From Symbiodinium natans (taxonomy: Eukaryota; Sar; Dinophyceae; Suessiales; Symbiodiniaceae), in NCBI GenBank assembly GCA_905221605.1, contig CAJNDS010002329.1:259501-323500 (forward strand): a DNA stretch of 64,000 nucleotides, given 5' to 3'. Positions 12,441 through 23,934 of this stretch are shown here, piece after piece (the first letter of the stretch is position 1; each line of letters begins with the position of its first letter). The notes under the pieces were generated by a model. It ran no database searches. It had not been told where the DNA came from and saw only the letters and a list, made by a program, of their open reading frames with translations. Made by a program: the position numbers and the translations under genes.

Positions 12441-13351
12441 ATACACCTCACCTCACAATACCCTCCTCCACTGGCAGTGCAGTCTCTTGCACCTTCAGGT
12501 CTGTCTGCCATTCAGCTTCTCCTGCTTGAGCTACCACGGCAGGATCAGCACCCACCTTGGACAAACCGCCAAGAAGCAAGCAGATCGCAAAAAGCTTTCT
12601 GGGCACTGCAAACAACATGCAACATTCTGAAGATGCAGTCTGCATTAGCACTGCAAAGCCCCCAGCATTGGAGAAGGGATTGAGAGAGGAGTTGTTACCT
12701 ACCAGCCGCATCAGTTCTGGATCTCCGGTGGCTTCAAAGTACGTCAATGTGTGCACGCACAACACTTCCAGAGCGCATGCAAGTCGTCGTCAGCGTCGTC
12801 GTTGTCGTCATCGTCATAGTCTTGTTGAGGGGCGTGGTGCGTTTAGCATCCACAACCAAGCAACAGAGGGCAGGAAGCCCAGCATCAGAGGAAAATGAGG
12901 AACAACAAACATGAGGCGCCAAGTTTGTTCTTCCTGTAGCCTCATCAAACACAACCCAGTCACAAAACTGCAGCGGACTGCAAGAAAATATTGCAACATA
13001 TGGCAACAATCAAGCGCAAACAAACAAGTCCCTATCCATGTGCTTCGCCAAAGCGCTGGTCTCGACAAAAGGGCATGCCGCAGGACAGTACTTGGAGCGC
13101 GCCACGCTAGAACCGCCACACGTGAGCACGCTAAAGCAAACCTTGGGGAGCCCTATGGATTCAAACATATTCAAACCAGGCCGCCCAGAGGAGGTACGTG
13201 CGTCAGCTCAATTCCCGCGCAAACTTGCAGTCACGCCATCCCCTATATCCCCCCAGGGCCTCCAGAGCGCATGCTGCGTTCCATGTTCTCAATCATGACC
13301 TTCAGAGCCTTCGAATGCTACGTGATGCTACGTGCATGGCGCAGCTCAAGG
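12441..13351. other. Stretch without a resolved gene
   Basis: Open frames occur on both strands. The minus-strand frame at 12814-13119 is hydrophobic at its C-terminus and might be an exon, but no family motif or joined exons could be found. A short segment at 12905-12960 resembles 14440-14490 (GAGGCGCCAAG...CCTCATCAAA), a small dispersed repeat. Confidence 0.4.
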
Positions 13352-13875
13352 TCACGAGTCAAAGAAGAAGCAACGTGTCGCAGCCTGGCCCTGTGGCGTC
13401 GACAGGGCTTCTTCTGCCACATTGACAATACTTGTTGGAAGACCTGCAATGGCATGTCGCGATGGAAAAGAAATCTCAGCATGCAAGACGGAACACTTGC
13501 AGAAGCACCTTTGCCATCAAGCAAGAACTTGGCCACATCATCCGCGTAATGATTGCCTGAGAAAAGCTACGATTGCACGGGTTGAAAGAAAAACAGATTC
13601 TCAAGTAACAGAAGCTCAAGAGAGCTATTGGCTGACAGTCTCTGACAGGTGCCACAACCCCCTTTTGATCCGACTCTGAGGCTCCATGAAGCTCCTGAGG
13701 TTCACGCAGTTGTGCCGGAGCAAATCATAGTTTTGCTCGTTATGCTCCAGCGAAAGCACATTCCGGATGTGCCTCGGATGTTCAGGATCGGCAGCTCGAG
13801 ACACAGACCGTCACACCGAGGGACCTGCGCTTCAAGCTCCTCGCATGTCTTGTGGGTCTCGCCCAGCTCTAGCAC
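13352..13875 (-). CDS. PPPDE-family thiol peptidase (DeSI-like), C-terminal exons
   Basis: Exons on the minus strand: 13825-13875 encodes VLELGETHKTCEELEAQ, the LGxT-containing strand of the PPPDE fold; about 13675-13772 encodes HIRNVLSLEHNEQNYDLLRH followed by NCVNLRSFMEP, where HNC is the expected catalytic-cysteine motif of PPPDE/DeSI enzymes; 13509-13556 encodes NHYADDVAKFLLDGKG; and 13443 leftwards encodes LPTSIVNVAEEALSTPQGQ, the family's GKG-[IL]-P end. 13509 to 13443 joins in phase across a GT-AG intron. The family comprises deSUMOylating/deubiquitinating isopeptidases (established knowledge). The upstream exon with the catalytic histidine was not located, and the first two exons do not join directly, so a small exon may be missing. 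A stop or a further GT donor follows at 13352-13354. Confidence 0.7.
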
Positions 13876-15639
13876 CTGACAACTTGCAAGTCTTGCAAAA
13901 AAGATATGTCATGACACCATCTGGCTGCCCGGTTACCCCTGCCTGAGTCACCGGTACAGGAACCTTAGCTGTCAGACACAATTCCACGATGCAAGATGGC
14001 AAATTGCCAGGCCCCACAAGCCACTAGCGAAACGAATCGGGGAAGGTGAGTGGTCGCATGATCAACATAACGCCCAGTACAGCTTTTCGGAGGGAGGACA
14101 CACCTCCACAAAAGCCGGAAAAGTGCCTTGCTGCCTGCGGCTAGGAGTTCAGAATGTTGGAGTCGGAGGTCAGGCGATTTACAGACAACGTGTCAGAGTA
14201 GACCAGCACCGGTGACCCCAACAAAACATCCACACCACCATCACAAGCTGGTGTGTCATCACAAGTGTTCTCCAGGTGCGTGAGGCCCAGGTCCTACCGG
14301 ACCCGATTTTGGCTCCCTCACTTAAAGCCGTGCAGCAGTAGCCGCACACCACCTTTTTCACTCCTGCATTGCTGGATCGAGCCCTCTAACGTCACAGAAC
14401 ATACACAAATGCAACAAAAGGTGGCACAAGGCAAACATCAAGAGGCGCCAAGGCTTCCCAATGTCCCTCATGAGGCTTCATCAAAATCATCGTCTAACAC
14501 TCCGTCGAATCACGTTTAACATTAAAGCCAACTACACAGACGATAAATTGTGACCACAGCTGTTGTAGCGGATCTCGGCAAGATCGCGAAGGAAATGGGC
14601 CATCCCCACTGCCCTAAATGACACAATTTAGCTTCACACGTGGAATCGACTTTACATAACCCTACAAGCACAATTGAAACCGGTAGCAACAGCAGACCTA
14701 TGCCGGAACGGCACAATCATCACGCAGGCAGTGTGTGTGTGTGGACAATACAGACCATGGCAATACACCGATATGCGCGAGACTTACATAATGTTTCCAT
14801 TAGGAAACGTGCCAAGGCCTTTGTTCCGCTGACACCCCCAACGCACGGCCGCTGGCATGAAGCGCGCCAAGAGTTTTGCTAGGAATCCAAATTTCCTTTC
14901 AGCGGTATCTTCACCAACCACATCAGTTGGTTCAGCGTCAGTAGAACCCGGCGGTGGTGCTGACGTTGGCAATGCTGTGCTACATGGTGTCGAAGACACT
15001 CCTTCAACAGCACAACGTGCACCGCGAGGTGCGGCTGGTGCCTGGGTTACCCAGCCGCCCGCAGAGCTGCCCAACTACAGGGAGCGAGCCCACATAATTT
15101 TGAATAGTTTTCTTCTTCCTTATCCTCTCCCCACTCAACCTGCTCGAAACCCCATCGGCACGCACCCGAAAGCACGCACCGCAAGCAGCGACTCCAAGCC
15201 TCGTGGTACAAAAGCTAAAGCAAGTGGGTTTGCACGAGCACCAGCCGCATAAATAGTGGAGTGGTCCTCGCTGAGAAGCTGAACTCAAATGAAAACGCAA
15301 CTGGTTGTGCTACAAAGGTTCAACCCTGAAGAGTCTACTGTACCGCGAAAGCCAAAGTACAAAGACATGGGCGACTGACGCATACGAAGAAGAATTCACA
15401 AGCATGGAGCATGAGCCACGAGAAGATGAGCAACTTGTGGATGCAGCTCATCACATGAAGCAAGTGTCGCCGGCACAGCAAAAGACAGAAACACAACGAC
15501 ATGGGCGACTGGTGCGTACGAAAGGCCGCTCAAAAGCTGTTGAGCTGCAAAGCATGAGCCCCCAACAACAATAACCATACTGAACCTGAAAGTGCATTGA
15601 CCTCGTGTGGATTTACACACGCAATACACACAATAGATC
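13876..15639. other. Stretch with upstream exons not resolved
   Basis: The N-terminal exons of the PPPDE gene should lie in the right-hand flank but I could not identify them. 14784-15252 is open on both strands (Ala/Pro/Thr-rich in each direction) without motifs. Confidence 0.35.
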
Positions 15640-16250
15640 TTATTTACTCTTTGTGCCGAGAACACCCTCGCTTACTATATGTAGTTGCTTTGCTTCTGGG
15701 TGCGAACTGCTCTGCTGTGTACCCCGGTAGGTCGCGAACTGACTGGCCAGGAATACCCACTTGAGGACCTCCTCCGAAGAAGTACCTATGAGCATCAGCG
15801 AGTCTTCAAGCCTGCTTAGAATGCACTTCTTCATCCATTCAGCCACATTGCATCGAACCAAAGCGTAGCATGTGGCTTTGCCCAGCGCAACCATGAGAAC
15901 TGCTGAAGCTCAGTTTGCGGCTCTTTGCCGAAGACTGCGATTCCTGTGTGCGGGATGTAGTCGATCTTCTTCCCTGGCTGCAGGACAAGCACAGGGGACG
16001 CCCTCACCGTCTTTTGCAATTCTCCATCAGAGAAAGGCCAGTACCGGAATACCGTCTCTTTCGGGTTGTCGCAGGAGTTCTCTTTTGCCCTGTTTCTCCG
16101 CATTCCATTCTTTGCCAGCAGAAGCAATTTGCCCAGACACGTCTTGCCGACCTGCCTTTGCTACCTTATGCGAGGGACTGTTGACCAAAGGAACTCCATT
16201 AAGACGCAGGCAAGAGTCTTGACACATCCTGGACATTAGCCATGCTGGGT
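15640..16250 (-). CDS. Candidate exons of an unrecognised gene
   Basis: Minus-strand frames read plausibly as protein: VAKAGRQDVSGQIASAGKEW (about 16170-16040, after a CATAAG acceptor), then ASPVLVLQPGKKIDYIPHTG (about 16000-15930), then EWMKKCILSRLEDSLMLIGT (about 15840-15760). The frames overlap each other, so the exon order cannot be fixed by eye. The plus strand is also open across 15915-16184. The minus strand is preferred only because all resolved neighbours point that way. Confidence 0.25.
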
Positions 16251-16462
16251 ATGTACCTGCTATGCAGGGCATGCTGCAAATCTCTGCAGCAGCAAAGGTC
16301 AAGATAATCTAACTCACCGCATTCTCAGCAGCGAAGGTATTTGCAGACAAAGCTGTAGCATCAAGTCGGCGCGGGAGAGGCACTTCGGCGCTCTGAGTTG
16401 GTCGATAAGCGGATGTGCACAAGCTTTGGCACAGCCCGAGCAGACCACTGAGAACATCTACG

Positions 16463-18811
16463 CTACGAACCGTTCACAGGCTCCTGCGAAGCTTTGACCA
16501 CAATAGTGGGGTCGGCTAGAAACACACCTCCCTGAAATCGTGCCCAGGAACCAGGAACACGATCCGGCATCGTGCCGTTCACTGGTTCGCTGTAGATGAA
16601 TCCAGCTTCGCATTGAAACCTCCAGTCTTTGGCATCCTGGCCACCAACGAACCAACGCCTTGCAGAGACTCGACACAAAGGAACATCAAGGAGTTCATGT
16701 CCTTTTATGTCCTTATCGCACTTTGTCCTTCCCATCACCACTGAAACACCGCGGTAAAAATACGATACTCGTCGCGACACGAGGCACGAGGCACGAGGCA
16801 CGAGGCACGAAGCACAAGGCATGACGCACGACACCACCAAATTACACAACACAGAACACGCGACGAGATACGTGCACGACACAAGACGGACGACTGACAT
16901 GATACACCGCACTCGATTCGCACGACAACTGATTTGCCCGAGACTCCCAACTTCCAAAAAAGACATGTCTTCTGCTGCGCAAGTTAAAACAAGTATTGCA
17001 ATGTGATGCACAGTGCGTCCTGTTCGTTCCACAGTAGAGCCACAGCTCCGCACCACTGTGTTTCCACAATGGCATGCCATTCACAGACTCACCAGGTACC
17101 AGGTGGTATTCACCACTGACAGCAGGATTGCCCGGAACACTCGGGCAAGAGATTGAAAGAAGAACGGGGACAGGGACCTTCGCATCTGGCTCGGGACTCG
17201 CAGGTGCAGGAGGTCTGGGCAGAAATGCTGCCGGCACTGCCTGTTGAACATGGCCCTGAACCGGCTGAACCGGCTGAACCGGCTGAACCGGCACCGGCTG
17301 AACTGCATGACTCGGCGGACTGATAGATCGCACAGGCTGTACAGGCACCCTTCCCGGCCACGCCTGCGTGGGAGTTGCAGGTGTCGCAACATTCGGGCGA
17401 ACATACATTGGTCTCAACAGTGGCCCGACTGACCTTGCATCACCTGAAGGTGAACACGGCCTTGATGGCGCCCGCTCAGCCCTCTCGGCCCTCTCGTTTC
17501 CATCCACAGTATGCTTGATGCTATCAATTCCCTCCCTCAAGGACCGGATTTCGGAAGTTATCTTCTCTTCGACTGCGCTGTGCGACAGAGCTGCTTCCTG
17601 GCTAATTTTCATCCGCTGCAGGTCCACTGAAAGCTCGCCCATTCGACGATCCATCGACTCCTTGAATGTGAACAACGTGGCCTGCGTCTCTTGACAGGCG
17701 TGCAGATCTTTCCCGGCATTTTCCAGTGCCTTGCTAAGCATAACCTGATCAGCCTTGATGCCATCCACCCGACCAGTGAGGACATCCTGATGCTGTTTCA
17801 AAGATGCTGCATTCGTCTCCAACTCTTTCTCGAAACGCTGCTGCAAGGCAGTATCCTGCTTTCGGAGGAAGCTCTGCAAATTCTGCTGCATGTCCTGAAG
17901 CTTTAAGTTGAGCTGATGTTCGACATTCGCTTGTGTTGTCGAGATGTTCAACTTCAGATCGGTATCCAACTTCTTCAATGCTGCTGCGTTTTGCTGCTGG
18001 ACAGTTCCAACTTGATGAGAAAGCTCCTGAAGTAGCTCGGCCTGCGTTGACGAAGAAAGTCTGAGACATGCAACGAAGGCAAATTCAGACCAGCTCGGTT
18101 GCCTTGCTTGCTTCCACACAATCTGACGTCAGCTTGGTCAGTTTCCTTGGCGCAAGCGCAAAATCAGATAGGTAACCTTGACACATCACAAGTTTTCTTC
18201 GACACATAATGAAGTCGGAAATCTGATCCAGCTGGGCGATCTCGGTCTGCATGTTTTGTTTGGCCACTCTTTGAGTGTCCTCCATTGCTCTCTCCCGAGC
18301 AACCTCATCTGACAACAAGTACACCACCAACCAGTTTTTCGAGATAGATTCTGGCTACAAAGCAGACACAAAATTACTGCTCCCAAGGCCCACACTGCTT
18401 CTTGCTTCATGGCAGACGTAGCCTTGTGAATCCCATCTTCCACCTCCTCGCATGCGCTATGCTTGCAGCATGCGTTGGGATACTATAAAGGCACGATGAC
18501 GAAGAATAGGAAGAAAGAGAGTCGGTAATAGAAGCTGTTGTCCGCCTCGAGCATCTTCATTTGTAGCTTGGTTTTCTCCTGGCCGGACCGTTGCAGCAAG
18601 GTAACAACAGCATCGCAAGCTCGTGTGAACCACCTTGAGCTCCCCTGCGGCCGCATCAATGTGCTCAACCCGCCTGGGCACGAAGCAGAGACGGAAAAGG
18701 GCCGAGTGAAGCAAGTGAAGTGCTCCTGGACAGGTCCCGCTCTGTAGTCTCCATGCGCTCGATGCGGCTCTTCAACTCGGCGACAAGAAAGCTTCTCTCT
18801 TCTCCCACGAT
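16463..18811 (-). CDS. Multi-exon coiled-coil protein with Pro-rich linker and C-terminal W-rich domain
   Basis: Seven exons: 18726-18811 (VAELKSRIERMETTERDLS, GA donor), 18634-18673 (RRVEHIDAAAGELK, GT), about 18535-18578 (EKTKLQMKMLEADN), 18381-18446 (EVEDGIHKATSAMKQEAVWA, GC), 18206-18308 (DEVARERAMEDTQRVAKQN..., GT), 17020-18041 (about 340 codons) and 16463-16658 (stop at 16463). Exons 1-5 and the first half of exon 6 are heptad-like coiled coil; exon 6 continues into a Pro/Val/Gln repeat (VQPVQPVQPVQ). The last part, spanning the 17020/16658 junction, reads EYHLVPG-E-x-NG-x-PLW ... LWLYCGTN|RRWFVGGQDA ... FQCEAGFIY, a Trp/Gly-rich module I have seen repeatedly in dinoflagellate proteins. 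The AAC-AG|G joint uses a GA donor. Function is unknown; the coiled coil implies oligomerisation or scaffolding (inference). More 5' exons may exist. Confidence 0.72.
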
Positions 18812-18839
18812 CTGCAAGTCTGTCATTGCTCTGTGGGGT

Positions 18840-19320
18840 GACCGTCGAGTCGGGAAAACGAGTCGAAAACGCGCAGGACCAAGTCAAAACCGGGAGGACC
18901 GAGTCAGAAAATGGAAAGGCGTGGGTCAGAAAACCGAGCACACACGAGTCACAAAACCAAAGACTGAGTCAGAAAACCACCCTATGCACAGAAAGATTAA
19001 CCTCTGCAACGAAACGTTAAGAGATGTATTCTTGAAGCTCCAATGGAAGACTGACATGTGTATTGTTTAGAGATGTGAACGGAGATACTGTTGATGGACG
19101 AAATCCTGCATCACTTTTACTACGCATGTCATCCCTTCCAAACCCTGAATCTTAACATTGCTGTCCTTGCAATGGTTCGAACGTGCATGTGTGTGAATGA
19201 CCGAAATCCTGCATCACCCATATGCGCACGCAACATTGAAATTCGAGGGGCGCGGGAAGCTCGATTGCCAACCGTCGCACACGTGTAACGTAGATGGTCA
19301 TGCAAGATTTTGTCCATCCA
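18840..19320. other. Short degenerate repeats, no gene
   Basis: 18840-18975 contains a loose GAGTC(A/G)GAAAAC-type repeat, resembling in reverse complement the TTTTCGACTC-type sequence at 25615-25745. The remainder to 19320 shows no supported coding sequence. Confidence 0.5.
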
Positions 19321-20459
19321 CAGTCTGGAAACTGGGGACAAGATTATTTACTGACTTGTGACTGCGTGGCTGCCTTGGCAAGCGCTGTTGCTGCAATGGC
19401 TTTTCGGAAGAATGTCGGAGATGTACTTTTCGCAGCAAGCCGAAGCTCTCCTCTTGCTCGGTTGTGGCCAAGCGCCAAAGAGCAGAAATGCCGCGTTTTT
19501 CAAGTTTCAAATTCGTTTCCGTAGTTTCAAATTAGTTTCAAAATAGTTTCAAAATCCAGTTGCAAAATCGCTGTTAAGGGGAAACTGCATTTTTCTACGC
19601 GCAATTCAAAAAATGAAGGAATCTCAGAGGTTCCTGGTTTTCAAAAAGCGCGGACAAAAACTGCAATTCCCCCTTAACAGCGATTTTGCAACTGGATTTT
19701 GAAACTAATTTGAAACTGATTGGAAACTAATTTGAAACTATGGAAACGAATTTGAAACTTGAAAAATACCATATTCCGGACTTTCTGCCCCCATGCTGGC
19801 CCCTCACATACGGCCCTCGCGCGCGGGAAGTTGACTTTGGTCAGCATTGACTAGAGGCCAGAGTTTCCGAAAACTTGCCAGTTTCCAGACAGTCTGGAAA
19901 CTGGGGACAAGATTACTTACTGACTTGTGACTGCGTGGCTGCCTTGGCAAGCGCTGTTGCTGCAATGGCTTTTCGGAAGAATGTCGGAGATGTACTTTTC
20001 GCAGCAAGCCGAAGCTCTCCTCTTGCTCGGTTGTGGCCAAGCGCCAAAGAGCAGAAATGCCGCGTTTTTCAAGTTTCAAATTCGTTTCCGTAGTTTCAAA
20101 TTAGTTTCAAAATAGTTTCAAAATCCAGTTGCAAAATCGCTGTTAAGGGGAAACTGCATTTTTCTACGCGCAATTCAAAAAATGAAGGAATCTCAGAGGT
20201 TCCTGGTTTTCAAAAAGCGCGGACAAAAACTGCAATTCCCCCTTAACAGCGATTTTGCAACTGGATTTTGAAACTAATTTGAAACTGATTGGAAACTAAT
20301 TTGAAACTATGGAAACGAATTTGAAACTTGAAAAATACCATATTCCGGACTTTCTGCCCCCATGCTGGCCCCTCACATACGGCTCTCGCGCGCGGGAAGT
20401 TGACTTTGGTCAGCAGTGACTAGAGGCCAGAGTTTCCGAAAACTTGCCAGTTTCCAGAC
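19321..20459. repeat. Two tandem 569-bp units, each with a long internal inverted repeat
   Basis: Unit 1 is 19321-19889 and unit 2 is 19890 to about 20459; they are nearly identical, with single-base differences such as GATTATTTACTG/GATTACTTACTG and CGGCCCTCGC/CGGCTCTCGC. Within each unit an inverted repeat is visible: TTTCAAAATCCAGTTGCAAA... near 19540-19580 is the complement of a segment near 19665-19705, and the flanks TTTCAAGTTTCAAATTCG / CGAATTTGAAACTTGAAA extend the arms. The unit could fold into a long hairpin and is MITE/foldback-like. No terminal target-site duplication was identified. Confidence 0.9.
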
Positions 20460-20784
20460 AGTATGAAAGGTCGAGAACGAGCATGCGAGCGATAGACCGC
20501 TATCGTCTTCAGATAGGCCCCTATGCACGTCGGATGTCTCGAGGTTCCTGACCAAGAACCTTTGTTGCATAGCGTTTCGTGTAAGATGTAGATGTGAAAA
20601 CGCGATTTAAGTAAGCTTTAATCTTTTTCGAACACATCATGTGTGTTGTGTTTGCAAGTGGGAGGGGGGCTGCACCCAACCCCCCCCCCTGCCCGCTTGT
20701 GAAGCCGCACAAGCTTGCTTCAGAGTTTTTGTGGTTTTTCAAGCCCACCATGCGGCATTGTGTGGGGGGGGGTGCGCCCACTTT

Positions 20785-21128
20785 CAGGGTTTAGGCTTAG
20801 GTTTTTGGGCTTTTTAGGGTCTACGGCTTAGGGGGCTTTAGTAGGGTTGAGGGTTAGGGGTGTGCAGACGGTTTTAGGGTTTCGGGTTGTTTAGGGCTTA
20901 GGGCTTTTCAGGGTTAAGGGCTTCAGGATATAAGGGTTAGGAGGAGGGTTTAAGTTGTTTTTCGGTTTAGGGCTCAGGGGTGTTTTGGATATAGGGATTT
21001 TTTCGGGTTTAGGATTTAGGCTTAGAGGTCTTTAGGGTGTAGGGGTTTTCGGTTCGGGGGGGTTTTAGGGTTTAGGGTGGAGGGGTTTTTATGGTTTAGG
21101 GCTTGAGGTTTTTCTAGGCGTAGGGACC
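20785..21128 (+). repeat. Degenerate TTTAGGG telomere-like array (G-rich on plus strand)
   Basis: It consists of variants of TTTAGGG and TTAGGG with insertions (for example TTTAGGGTTTAGGGTGGAGG near 21063). The G-rich strand is the plus strand, so in a functional telomere the chromosome end would lie to the right. TTTAGGG is the plant/alveolate-type telomere unit used by dinoflagellates (established knowledge). Confidence 0.85.
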
Positions 21129-22960
21129 TGATAAACCTTAAACCCTGAAATCCCCTGAAACATAAACTTTGAAAATCCCTAAGGCCTAAACTCCAAAAAC
21201 CCACTGAACCCTGAACCCTAAACACCCCTAAACCCTAAAAACCCAAAACCCTAAACCCTCAAGAAACCCTAAAGCCTAAACCCTAAACCCTAACAAAACC
21301 CCCAACCCTAAATCCCTCTAAACTAAAAACACCTAAACCTAAACCCTAAACCCCAACCCTAAAAACCCCTAAACCCTGGGAGTGTTGTGTTTGCAAATGG
21401 GAGGGGGGGCTGCCCCAACCCCCCGCCCCCCCGCTTGTTAAGCCGCGCAAGCTGAGCTTGCTTAAGAAGTTTTTGTTGTTTTCAAATCCATCATGCGAGC
21501 ATTGTGTTTGCAAATGGCGGGGGCTGGGCCCCCCCCAACGACCCCCTGCTATTGGTACCCTGTAAACCCCTAAGCTAAAAACCTCCTAACCCCTATATCC
21601 TATACTCTCAGAATACCCTAAGCCCTTAAGCCTGAAAACCCCTAAACCCTAAAAAACACTAAACCCTAAAACCGTCTTAAAAACCCCTAAGCTCTCAACC
21701 CTAAAAGCTCCTCATCCTTAAGCCCCGAAAAAACCTAAACCCTAAAACCCCCTGAGCCGTAAACCTTACAAACCCTAAACCCTAAAAAGCCCTAAACCCT
21801 CAACCCTGAAAAGCCCTAAACCCTAAACCCTAAAAAACCTTAAACCTTCAACCCTAAAAATTCCTCAGACCTAACTCAAAAAACAAAACCTAAAAACACC
21901 AAAACCCTAAACCCTCAAGAAACGTAAAGCTTAAACGAGGGGGGCTGCCCCAACCCCCACCCCCTGTTAAGCCGTGCAAGCTTGCATCATGCGAGCATTG
22001 TGTTTGCAAATGGCGGGGGCTGCGCCCCCCCCCAACCCCCCCCCACGTTTTGTTTTGAACCCAGCGTGTGTTCCGGATCCCTTTCAGACAGGTCCCTACC
22101 CAAGCAACCTCCCGAAGCCTGTACTCTCAAAATACCCTAAGCCCTTAAGCCTGAAAACCCCTAAACCCTAAAAAACCCAAAACCCTAAAACCGTCCAAAA
22201 CCCCCGAAGCCCTCAACCCAAAAAACTCCTCATCCTTAAGCCCCGAAGATACCCAAACCCTAAAACCCCAAGCCGAAAACCGTAAAACACCCTAAACCCT
22301 AAAAAGCCCTAAACCCTAAACCCGGAAAAGACCTAAACCATAAACCCGAAAACACCCTGGAGAAATCCAACAGCCTGAGCCCTAAACCCTTAACAAAACC
22401 CTAAACCCTAAAACCTGCAAACCCCAAATAACGCCGTCAACCCTAAAACCTTAAACCCTGAACCCTAAGCAGCCCTGGGCCCTAAAATCACCTAAACTCT
22501 AAACCCAAATTAACCCAAACCCCAAAAATCTTAAACCCTAAAAAGACCCTAAACCCTAAACCCTACAAAACCCTGAGCACCCAACAACCCCTGAAAACCC
22601 CTGAGAACTCGGAAAAACCCTAAGCCTTACACCCTGAAAACCCCTTACCCCTAAACCGTACAAAAAAAGACCCTAAACCCTAAAATACACTACGCCCCAA
22701 ACCCTAATAACCCTAAACCTTAAACCCAAAAAAAACCAACCCTAAACCCTGAAAACCCCAGATGCCTAACCCCTACAAACCCCTGAGCCCTAAACCCAAA
22801 AACACCTAGACCCTAAGGACTCCTCAACCCCAAAACCCCTAAAGCCTAAACCCTCAAAAAAGACCCTAAACCTTGAAAACCCAAAAAAACAAACTAAACC
22901 CTAAAACGCCATCAACCATAAAGACCCCAAAACCCTAAACCCCAGAAACCCTGAACCCTC
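21129..22960 (-). repeat. Degenerate CCCTAAA telomere-like array (G-rich on minus strand)
   Basis: It is mostly CCCTAAA and CCCTAAAAA variants and has opposite orientation to the array on its left. It is interrupted at about 21381-21545 and 21937-22100 by copies of a non-telomeric element (poly-C/G tract, GCTGCxCCAACCCCC, AAGCCGxGCAAGCTTGC, ATTGTGTTTGCAAATGGCGG), also present at 20650-20775. Confidence 0.88.
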
Positions 22961-23284
22961 ATCTAATTCCAGAGGGGAGGTCTCTGCTGCACTGTGGGTC
23001 ACGTGTATTGAAACTGAACACGCATGCAGGTTATCAAGAACATAGATTACGATGTTTAGGGATGCGTTGAAAGGCTTGCAGGTATATGAGAATAAGGATT
23101 GATATGGCATAGGGGTCGATAGGTTTCCGAATCGGGTCGATGATGAGGGCAATAGAGCCTACAGAAAAATGCACAGGGGCTTCTGCGACATAGGGGGTGG
23201 TATAGGTAGGGGTAGGGTCTCTGCATAGGGGTCTATGCATAGGGGTCTATAGGAAAGGAGACAAGGCCTTTGCATAGAGGTCTG
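22961..23284. other. Junction sequence with GCATAGGGGTCTAT repeats
   Basis: 23035-23280 contains several copies of GCATAGGGGTC(T/G)AT. A related stretch, in the same orientation, is at 25445-25495, on the far side of the satellite block. Confidence 0.6.
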
Positions 23285-23870
23285 GGGTCAGCCGCGGATT
23301 CGGAAACTGGAAACACGCGGATTCGGAAACTGGAAAACCCTGATTCTGGAAACTACAAAACGCGGATTCGGAAACTGAAAACGCGGATTCGGGAAACCAG
23401 GATTCGAGAAACCAGCTGATTCAGGAAACGGGAAAACGCGGATTCGGAAACCAGCTGATTCAGGAAACTGGAAAACGCGGATTCGGAAACTGGAAACCGC
23501 TGATTCAGGAAACTGAAAAATGCGGATTCGGAAACCAGCTGATTCAGGAAACTGGAAAACGCGGATTCGGAAACCAGCTGATTCAGGAAACTGGAAAACG
23601 CGGATTCGGAAACCAGCTGATTGGAAAACGCGGATTCGGAAACCAGCTGATTCAGGAAACTGGAAAACGCGGATTCGGAAACCAGCTGATTCAGGAAACT
23701 GGAAAACGCGGATTCGGAAACCAGCTGATTCAGGAAACTGGAAAACGCGGATTCGGAAACCAGCTGATTCAGGAAACTGGAAACGCGGATTCGGAAACCA
23801 GCTGATTCAGGAAACTGGAAAACGCGGATTCGGAAACCGCGGATTGGAGGAACCGGATTCGTGTGGATTC
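23285..23870. repeat. Tandem array, about 39-bp unit (GCGGATTCGGAAACCAGCTGATTCAGGAAACTGGAAAAC type)
   Basis: About fifteen copies. The unit is built from two related halves, each GATTC-x-GGAAAC. The unit length is divisible by three, so frames stay open on both strands and encode repeats such as FLNQLVSESAFSS; I regard these as repeat artefacts. Confidence 0.93.
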
Positions 23871-23934
23871 CAATTACCGGATCGGGCGAGCCCAAAGCAG
23901 CCGTGTCCTGGATGATAGCGCATCCTCCCCCCCC

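Noticed and set aside
11843-12529. 228-codon plus-strand frame
   Set aside because: It translates the TACA/TTACATACA microsatellite (YIH/LHT repeats).
12911-13549. 212-codon plus-strand frame
   Set aside because: It is antisense to the PPPDE exons, which have clear family motifs and splice phases; the plus product has no motif.
23353-23895. 180-codon minus-strand frame of FLNQLVSESAFSS repeats
   Set aside because: The satellite unit length is divisible by three, so frames stay open by chance on both strands.
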